Position numbers and translations under genes: made by a program
Part shown: piece after piece, positions 35,780-46,703 of the stretch
Layout: the number at the start of each line of letters is the position of its first letter
Numbering within the stretch: the stretch's first letter is position 1
Assembly: GCA_026874595.1 (NCBI GenBank)
Contig: CM049310.1
Coordinates: forward strand, 39,871,558 to 39,935,557
Source: Sipunculus nudus
Lineage: Eukaryota; Annelida; Sipuncula; Golfingiida; Sipunculidae
Length of the DNA stretch: 64,000 nt
Reading direction: 5' to 3'
The notes under the pieces: generated by a model
Databases searched by the model: none
The model's input: the letters and a program-made list of their open reading frames with translations, nothing else
What the model was told of the DNA's origin: nothing

Positions 35780-38700
35780 TAATAATAATAATAAAAATTG
35801 TTCCATAGAGATAAAAAAAGATGTTCTTTCCATAAAGTTTATAAACGCAGAACAGCTAAAGTAAAAACAATGGGAATATATAAAAACTAAAGTTAGTATA
35901 TGTACCATTTATATTGAAACCTGTCCAATAAAGCCCAAAACAGACTAACGCGCGTCACGCGACAAATTCAAAACACACTAACGCGGCTACAACGCGCACA
36001 ACACGCGTTAGATTGGATGGTATTATCCAAGCACCTATTATTTTTTTTGTTTATCTTTGTAAAAATAGTAATTTCGATAATCAGCGTTGAATAACTTGTA
36101 TACAAATATATATCTTTTGAGACCTGTTTTAAATATGACAGAACTCACTATTCTTAACGATATTTATATATTTGTGTTGCTTTGTTGCACGTTTTCTATC
36201 CAGATACAAATCAATAATTATAGTTCAATGAATTGTAACAAACGTTTCACCCGCAGTTTTATATAGAACTTGAGTGCTGGGGAGGGTAACCCTCTATTTA
36301 GTTATGTCATAATCAGTAATCTCCACGCGGCTAGCGCGCGTCACGCGTCAAAAATCGCTCCAGGAACAATAGCTGACGCTAGCCGCTTGACGCGCGTCAC
36401 GCGCGCATTAGTCAGTTTTGTCATTACTAAATACAGTGGAGCGACTTTTTCCAGATTTGACGCTTGACGCGTGACGCTTGACGCGCCCGTGACGCGCGCG
36501 TTAGTGTGTCTTGGGCTTTAGACCAACCTAGCTACTGATAAAAATGGTCTTAATTCACAGATTGGTCTTGTATAATCAATGTCTCAGTATTATCAGTGTG
36601 AATGCTTTGGTTCAATCAATCGTGGTCTTATTGGATAAAGTGGTCTTTCAGACAGGTTCCACTGAATTAAATACCTTTAAGAGCAGATCTCCAACGGCTA
36701 ACTCTATACAAGCAATAACGGCAGAGGTGAACTGGAGGAAGCCCTGTAGAGGAAGAGGGAACGGTGTCCCCTCGATGGCTTCTCGGAACGCGACACCTCT
36801 CTGGTCCATGAAGGAAATCAGCTCCCCAAACGTTAACTGAAGTAAAAACAAAACAAGTGGCCCATGGGCCATGACGCTCAACTAATTTTGACTGGGTGCT
36901 CATTTTTTATTAATGTTATATCTTGTCTGTGAGAATAGCATATGGCTAGAGGTTACTGTATTGAAAAAATGGAAAAATAAAAATTTCAGGATTCATAGGA
37001 GAACTGCCCAGGACCCCCCTCGAATTTCACAATAGAGGGTTCCAAGGAAAATGGATACAATGTGTACCCAGTCTGTCTGGGTTTTGAAAATCATGTTTCT
37101 GGTCCAAAGCTAGCAGAGTATAGGTCACCATGCATGATCCAATTTCAGGTTTCAAAGGAGAATTGCCAAGAATTTCCCTGAATGTCATTTTAGAAGGGTC
37201 TAGGGCTAATGGATACAATTTGTGCCTTGTCTGTCTGGGTGCTCAAAACCATTTTTCAGCCCATAGGTCACACAATATAGGTCACCATGACCTGATTTCA
37301 GTTTTCCAAGTACACTTGACTAAGACCTCCCTGAATTTTATGTTAAAAGATTCTAGGCCTAATGGATATAATATGTGCCCTGTCTGACTGTCATGACATC
37401 TTTTCTGATAGGTTGCAAAATATAGGTCATGGTGTCCTAATTTCAGTTTTCAAAGGGCACTGACCAAGGATGTCTCACAATGTTACATTAGAAGATTCTA
37501 GGCCTAACGAATACAATGTTTGCCCTGACTGACTGTCTGGGTGCTTATGACTTCTCTTCCTAAAGGTCGCAAAATATAGGTCATGGTGACCTAATTTCAG
37601 TTTTCCACAGACATTTGCCAAGGACGTCTCAAAATTTTACAATAGAAGATTCTAGGCCTTACAAATACAATGTGTGCCCTGCCTGACATAAAATTTATGG
37701 GTGCTCAAAATCTTGTTTTCGGCCTGTAGGTCACAAAAATGTAGGTAACCATGACCTAATTTCAGGTTTCCAAGGAGATTTGCCTGGGACCTCCCAGGAT
37801 GTTGCATTAGAAGAATCTAGGACTAACAGATGCGATTTGTGCCCATCTGATAAACATGTTGCTAAAATCAGGTTTTTTTTTTCTTGTAGGTCACAAAATA
37901 TATGTCACAATGAACTAATTTCAGGTTTCCAAGGAGATTTGCCTAGAGCCTCCCAGGAAATTGTGCAAGAAGATTCTAGGCCTAACAGATACGATTTGTC
38001 GCCATATGAACTTTAGGGTATTCATACGATATCTTTTCCCTCTAAGTCGCAGAAAATAGGTCACAGTGACCTTATTTCAGGTTTCCAAGGATATTTGCCT
38101 AGGACCTCACTAAATGTCACATTGGAGGATTCTAGGCCTAATGGATACAATTTGTGCCCCATCTGACTGTCTTGGTGCTCAAAATCATGCTTTGGCCCAT
38201 ACGTCACAAAATATAGGTCACAATGAACTAATTTCAGGTTTCCAAGGAGATTTGCCTAGAAACGCCCAGGATATTGTGTTAGAAGATTCTAGGCCTCACA
38301 GATACGATTAGTCCCCATTCGACATTCAGGGTGCTCATATGACATCTTTTCCCTATTGGTCGCAGAATATAGATCACAGTGACCTAGTTTCTGGTTTCCA
38401 AAGACAATGTGCCTAGGACCTCCCTAAATGTCACGTTGGAGGATTCTAGGACTTATCGATATACAATTTGTGCCCCGTCCGACTATCTGGTTGCTCAAAA
38501 TCATGTTTTCCGCCCGTAGGTCATGAAAAATAGGTCATCATGACCTAATTTCAGGTTCCCAAGGAGATTTGCCTAGAAACTCTCAGGATATTGTGTTAGA
38601 AGATTCTAGGCCTCACAGATACGATTTGTCCCCATCCGACATTCAGGGTGCTCATATGACATCTTTTCCCTATAGGTCGCAGAATATAGGTCACAGTGAC

Positions 38701-41700
38701 CTAGTTTCTGGTTTCCAAGGACATTTGCATAGGACCTCTCTAAATGTCACGTTGGAGGATTCTAGGACTTATCGATATACAATTTGTGCCCCGTCTGACT
38801 ATCTGGTTGCTCAAAATCATGTTTTCGGCCAGTAGGTCACAAAATATAGGTCACCATGACCTAATTTCGGGTGTCCCAGGAGATTTGCCCAGGACTACCC
38901 TGGATGTAGAGTTAGATGTTTCTAGGTCTAACAGTTACGATTTGTGCCCTGTTAACGGCCAGACGGCCGGACGGCCGCCGGAGAAAGGGTGATCGCTATA
39001 GCTCAGATGACTTACAGTCAGCTGAGCTAACAAAACTGAAGTTTAAACAAAACCTTGGATATAAGTATAAGATATGAGATACCGCGAAATATTATATCAG
39101 CGCCAAATTAGAATTCATAAATGGAGCCAATAGGAGTACTTGTAACTGTTCGTTGGTGCACCATTTGAAATTAACTCCTCGTACATTACTGAAGAGTTAA
39201 GTTGGCATTCCATATGGGAGTATTCGGTACGTATTCGTTACGTATGCGTATGCAGCTAGGAATAGCACACGTTATATTCTCTCAGAGTAATTCCATATAT
39301 ACGTATGTGTGTATACGTCTGCATATGCAGTATATTTCGATTCAGGAAACTTTTATTTTTGAAAAACGCATACGCATGGTAACAGACGGGGAACTTACAA
39401 ACGTTGACGTCAGTGACAGGGTTGACCTCTGGCACATGGCATTTCTACTCATTCAGCTCTATACTATAGGCCTAATTTTTACTGCAAACGTACCACATAC
39501 ACATACGTATAAATGGAATCACAGGCGTCCGTTTTCTAGCTGCATACGCAAACGTACTGCATACGCATACGTACGACATACGCATATATAGAATAATATG
39601 CAATTTTTTTTTTGTACTGAAAGGAAATCAGTCCTAGTTGATTGCTGAATACTATAAATGTAACGGGAAGAAAATGATTATTGAAGAAGATTAAACTGGT
39701 AACCTGCGTTATTACGTGCACCTGCCCTCAACCAATCATTCTCTCATAGCTATGATTGGGTGAGAACAGTAGACTATAATAGCACGGGGTACCAGTCTAG
39801 AAGAAGATATGCAAAAGACAAAAAAAATGATTATTGGTTAAAGTACAATCCGCTAGAAAACTCCAGCTGCTTTTAAGTGTATGCATGACATTTTTACATT
39901 CACATATGCTTCCGCCTGAAAACAACCAGTTTTACTTCTGAACCGAAATGTTCATTTACCTGTCCATCACCATCAGCATCCATGGATTTAAAAGTCTCTG
40001 CAATGTCAAAGTCCTCACCAAACAAGAATTCCAGATCTTTCCTTTTTACCTGCAATAACAAGATCGCTCCCATTAGTTATACGGTGGAACCTCTCCTTAC
40101 GGGCACCTTTGTGCTAAGGGCACCTCCTAGTTACGGCCACTTACGGGCAGTCCCTTGAAAGTAGGTCCAGAAATTTATAACCTCTCTAATAAGGGAACCT
40201 CTCCGGGCAAAATGTTCGGTCCCGTCAGTGTTCGTAATTCGGGGGTTCTACAGTATATGGTGAGAAATCATTTAATAACCTACATGCCATCTTTTTCAAA
40301 CCCAACTGGATCTAGTGCTTGTTCAGCGATAAGTCTTGGATTCTAGAAAAGCTTAATTTGACATCCACTATTAATGAAGTCATTGTGTAAACCATCCAAG
40401 CGGCTTATGTAGAACAATACGCCAACTCAAACATCGCACTTTCTAATCACTTGAATGACTATTTCTAAGAATTTTTTTTCAAATTATCAAAACCTCATTA
40501 TGTAACAATTTATTTGATTATTTTTTTGGTATTCTGTTTAACCGTCCTTGGTTGGTATTTGTTGGTTGTTTTTTTTGTTGGTTAATTTGTCTGATTTTGT
40601 CAACTTTACTCATTTTATCATGAAATTCGTTGAGGGTCAGAGTGAAACTCTACCTTGCTGAGGGCCTCGGTGAATTCCTCTAGCGTTATCTGTACGTCCG
40701 CGCCGGTGCTGTTACCATGCAGGGCGGTCCAGAAGGACTTGGCGGCGTCGATCATGACCTGTCGATCAGCGACCTGCTTCATGATCCGGTCACACTCGTC
40801 TTGGCGGCTCCTGCGGGCCAGTTATAATACAGTAATCCCTCGTATATGCATGCCTCGTTAATCCGAATATGGATTACCCGGTAAATCAAAACTGGTAACT
40901 TTTAGTTAGACATTCAATGGTTAAACCAGACCCCAAGATACACATTTAATATACCGGAATGTGTATTCGATTTACCATTATGCTATGTCTAATCTCTGTG
41001 GTGTATATTTTATCCATTTTATGTGTAGCTAACTTTACCCAGGACTATATTTAAAAAAAATCCCAACAAATAAGCTGAATAGGCTATTTTGGTAAAACAT
41101 GTTTGTAAATAAAATAAAAATAAAATTAAATAAAATAGTTGCACGACATTAACATGGCCAAGTCGTCCTGTCTTATATGTGTGTACTTGCCCTGTACATA
41201 AAAATGCCCAGCCGACTCGAATAATTAATAACATAATTTTAGTGTATTTTGTTAAGAGAAAACAGAATACTTCAATGGATCTAATTATAAAATATGACCA
41301 TTTTATAATCATTGCCATGAACCTGACAGATACCTCTTGGTGCAATAAAGGTTATAGTAGCAGTATAATATATTGTGTTAAATGATAGTGAACAAAATAT
41401 CACCAGAGATGTTCGGATGTACAGAGCATATATTTTCACATATTCAGAATATATGGTAATTAAGGTATCAACTGCGTTGAGATGCAACAGTATTAAAGAA
41501 TATTAAAGAACCAAAAAAATGTATGCCTTGATTTAATTTTTGCCTAATCGTTGTTTTGAACCGTAATGTATCAGAGTTTATTAATTATATCATCAATGAG
41601 AAATAAATTTTCATTAACTCACGTGGAAAGAAAGGTGTATGGTCTCATTACTTTCATGCCCTCAATCCGTTTGTGCAGTGGCGATCTCAACATGTTCGTC

Positions 41701-44700
41701 TGATTGGTTGAGTACTAAACAAAGGGAACATTCAAATGTTGACCGAACGGAGTGAATGTGTATCATACAGAATATAAATCAGAATCAAAATATGAAATAA
41801 TGAAGGTGTGAACATTTAACGCCAATTGCATAACTAAAATGTATACTCTATACATAATTTGTGACAGGAATATAGAACATTATTATTTTATGAGATGGTG
41901 GCTTTGGTGGATGGGGGCGTCAGCGTCAGGGTTTCATCTCACATGCGGAGCAGTCAATACTCATAAGAGGCAGGTTCGGCACATACAAATCCTACACCAC
42001 TCCGCAACAACGTGTGAACTGACATAAATGAAACCTAGTGTCTGATTTTCAATTACTATAATAATAATTTTTTTTTTTAATTTTGCATTACGTAATCCAT
42101 GCAGGAGTATCTGAACTTTGTTTCATGCCGCCATGGGCTGGGTTTTACTAACCATCATCATTCCGAGGGTTTTGTCATTGTACTTTCCAAACCGTGGTTC
42201 ATCTGTCCCGACCTTGTTCAAGAAGGCGTCTTCATATTCCATGGATAAATACCAACCTAAAAAAGTACCAATAATTATTATAAGTTTTCTGTTTACCAGT
42301 TAGAAATCACAATAGTCTGACACGCGAATTTCATTCTCCAATTTATTTTTAGATTTCCAGTTGTCCTATTTAAAAAAAAATCCCCTCGCGGAATATTTAT
42401 ATAAAAATCTATGTATTTGAAGTCACTGGCCCACCATGTTTGACTTACGTATATAAGCATTTCTGGACATTAATTCAAATAAAAAAAAACATTTCAAGCA
42501 TGATAACGATTCGGCGCTGATAAGAATTGTACCGTATCATTACCATAAAATTAATCTCAACTCATTGCAAAACATTGCTATTACTCCATATATAACCGAT
42601 TGTTTAGTTACAAGTGATATGCCGTAGACATGTACTCCACGTAATAAAATGTGATTTTACCATCAAACGCGAACAGTGGATAACGGCAGAGTATACTTCC
42701 GTCAACGTAATACTGGGGACCGTCATTGTTCTCGATGGTAACTGGCTGATGAAATCCTGGGGAAACAAAGGAATTCACATAAACATGTTCATCAAATAGG
42801 GTTTAGATTACAATACCATTTATTGTATACGTTCATTCCGGATCGTGTGTGTGTGTGTGTTTGTTCACAAAAAAACTCACATATAGAGTTAAAATGTCAG
42901 CAGTCGTTTAATCCGTTGTGGATTACATGACATGAATTACAGTTGTGCGGTAAGAAATAAATGTAGCACTGAAACTTACAAAAGTGAAACTGACAACGAG
43001 TAACAACGATCCGTTCACATTGTAGGTATCACCACTTTACGGTGCATATAATTAATATATGCAGATCAGGATAATTTGTGATATAAAAAACCGTGTTACT
43101 AAATTTAAACCAACAGCTGATAACGAGGTTTTCAAACCTAAGTTCATATCAGGAAACAAGATGCGTTCTCATATACCAAAATATGACTTTTAATAGTATG
43201 ACCTACGCTTTAGACCATGCACATTATATATCCATCATAAATGTCTCTAGTGGTCCACATTCGACAACAGCAATAAATTTGCCAAATAAGAGATAAAGTT
43301 ATCAAACTAATCGTACAGTAAATTATTTTCAGAATAACGAAATTTTATGCTCAATGCTGAAATGGTATGAAAAGCAGATTTCTCAAAATAAGATTGTTTT
43401 CATGACAAGCATAATAAATTAAACTTTTAATAAATATGATATTACATTTTCCGTTTTCCCCAATGAAAATGATGAACAGAGAAATACCTACATATATTGA
43501 TTAGGGTCTGATGCAATTTCATAAACGAACCGGTACCTTTTAATCTGATTCTTAATTTATCAGAACGCATTAACAGTCGCGGATGTTCGGATATGCGAGG
43601 TTTTACTGTTTATATAGCAGTTTATTCCCCTACCTGGAACAGCCATGGACATCTTGATAGCAGTGATTAAAGGAACCCTGGGCGTGGTTTTCGGATGGTA
43701 ATATTCCGTGGATTTTCTGGATATGTTGCTTGTCACTATGCACAGTTCCACTCCCCGGAGTCTGTAGAGCTATCAAAAATAAATACACATAGAACACATC
43801 CTGTATCAGTGTAAGGCCTTAAATGGTCATATTGATGCTTGTTTTTACACTGGGGGCGTCCATGTAAGAGAATAGGGGTATATATTTCCCCATTTTTTTA
43901 GCAAGTGGAGGCTAGGAAGATCAATGTAATCAACCCCCCCTCCCTTATCTATTCAGAAAATGAAATAAATATATTGTAAATAACAATTTTGAAAAATTAG
44001 TATGATAGACTTTTGTTCCCTATCTACATTTCTGTACGATAGACCAGCATTAATAGATGGGTAATAAATTTTTGCCGGATGGGCATTCCACATCCCTGAT
44101 GCAAAATCCGTACATAAAGAATCTTAGCGTTATTACTTATAACTGTATGAATGATAATCGGTAAGGTATAAATAAATAACCCTCTACGTTTACGGTATAT
44201 TTGCATAATACTTTATATTTCAAAATGCCATAACATAACGGACGGACCTCGGCTTTCACTCGTCTTGTACTCCGCATATTTAGCTCTGAAATGCCATAAA
44301 CACCATCATCAGAGCTGGTCATATGACGATTTATCATCACAACCCATCAGTGTCTTCACTGAAGATGTTTGGGCCCGCTGCGACTTGTTACGTTCATTCA
44401 TTTTTGCAGTTTATCAAGGGATATTCCCGATTGGCATCGTCGACCAATCGTAGTTTCGTTCGTAATATATGTAATTTTTAGTTTTTGTGATAGTATAAAT
44501 ATCAAGTACTCAACTACAGTCGAATTATATATCATTGTTAAAAAAAACACCTTGAAACATTTAATGATTAAATAGGAGAGCCATAGAAGTATAAACTGCA
44601 TGACAGTATAGGGCACAAAGAAAAAACACCGTAGATATAGTAGAGTACTGTTGCTCCTGCTTTGTTTAAATGGAAACTACGACGTCAAAGGGCAGCAGTT

Positions 44701-46436
44701 GGACTGGCTTTGCCGAAGCACTTTGAGTCCAGTTTCTGTTTCGTTTGGCGAAGTTTTATTGCTCTTATAATATATTTCCATAGCTGTTGAAGCTGTAGGG
44801 TTATCAAGAATCTGTGCATGCTTTATCCAGTGAATTAAAGAAAAATTAATAGTTTTGGCTCATTATTAGTTGTGTATATACTTATAATAGCTATACCTCT
44901 TCAAAGGTGGTGTTGCCGTCTCCTAACTTCTCCTCTATAATTCTTTGAACTTCCTCCTCGACCTTGTTTCCTGGATGCCAGCCATATTTACGTATAAGGT
45001 TTGGCAGGATGGAGGCCCGGCCGAACGAAGCATCTGAAAATATCATTTGACTAGAAATGTGCATTCTCATGAATGCAGTCCTCCGCCAGAAGGGCGGTCC
45101 TTAATGTGGGGTCCTTAGCAGTTTTGTGAATATTCCTGGAAGTTCTTCCTGGATCGGAATCATGAGCCGGACCCACACCAAAATCTAATCGATTAGCCCG
45201 TTGCCGAGGTACCCTAGAAATTTCATGGGATTCCGTTCACGATTGCGTGAGTTATGTTGTGAAGAAACACCCACCAATACATACACCTAAACACACACAA
45301 ACACCCATGATCGGAATGAACGCATACCCTCCTGTACTGGCAGAGGCAATGATATTTTCAGGGGCGGATGCTGGATGTTAGGGAAGTGGTCTCTCAACAC
45401 CATGGCGCAGGTAAACAAGTGTGCTGGGGGCGCAAACTAGTAGAATTAATACAAAACTGTCTCATGCAGAGCATATAGGTAAGAAAATGTATGAAGAAAC
45501 TATATATTCACACAAGTGATTTGAGGCCAAGAGACTTTGCAAAGAAATCTATATGAGCTTCTGAATATAGGAATTTCTTCTTTTTTGGCTAAGTCAGGAG
45601 GTTATGCGTTCATCCAGTGTGTGTGTGTGTGTTTGTTAACAACGTACCTGACGTAACCTTATAAAATTTTCAGGGCATTTCGAGAATCGGCCAATGAAAA
45701 ATCGATTAGATTTTGGTGTGGATCCGGAACATGATCCGGATTCAGGAACGTAATCATGGAATATTCACAAATGTGCAGTCATTTATGCACGAATGAACCT
45801 GGGAATATGGGCCGAACAAGTTAATACTCACTCGGATACTCCTGCACGGCGGAGGCTTGCATTCTTTAGAATGCAGATTTCTAGTTTGAATTAATGGTTT
45901 ATGGGTTCAGGGTTGCCATTTTACCTGCCCTATACCAGTCTGTCTGAGGAATCGATAGTCCAGTGAACCTCTTATAGGAGAAGGTATAGCAGAACCTTGA
46001 ACACTATAAAGTACTATGACATAATTAATCGTCAGATGGTGCACATAAAACGATAGACACAGCAATAATGTTTTGAATTTTACAGTTTCATGTTATCTTA
46101 ATGAGGAAAGATTATACTTAACATAATTTTCATTTTTTTGGAGGAATTTCCTTTGAAAAAGACGGTTGTCCCTGAACCCAACATTGATGGACCAACTTAG
46201 TTAAACAAAGCCTGTATTTATTAAAAAAAACTAGAATTTGAATAATAAACAGCAATGTACTCTATAAATACCTGCGAGCAATGCGGTGATGTCCGCGGCA
46301 CATATCTTGTATATTTCCTCAAATTTACAACCCACCGCTACAAGTAAACAGATCAGGGCACCCCCGCCAGCTCCGGCAAATCTCTTGATGTTTTTAAGTG
46401 CACCAATATCCTGTAGCACCTATAAGAATTGTATAT

Positions 46437-46498
<62 letters not shown>

Positions 46499-46642
46499 CT
46501 AAATTATTCATATTCATATTCATATTAATATTCTTCTTCTTCTTCTTCTTCTTCTTATAATTATTATTATTAATATTAATATTATTATTATTATTATTAT
46601 TATAATTATTATTAATATTAATATTATTATTATTAATATTAA

Positions 46643-46703
<61 letters not shown>

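Noticed and set aside
37130-38992. Series of 60-90 codon plus-strand frames with similar peptides (ISGFQGDLPR-like)
   Set aside because: They follow the monomer period of the tandem element at 36851-39030 and shift frame from monomer to monomer; this is repeat DNA, not a repeat protein gene.
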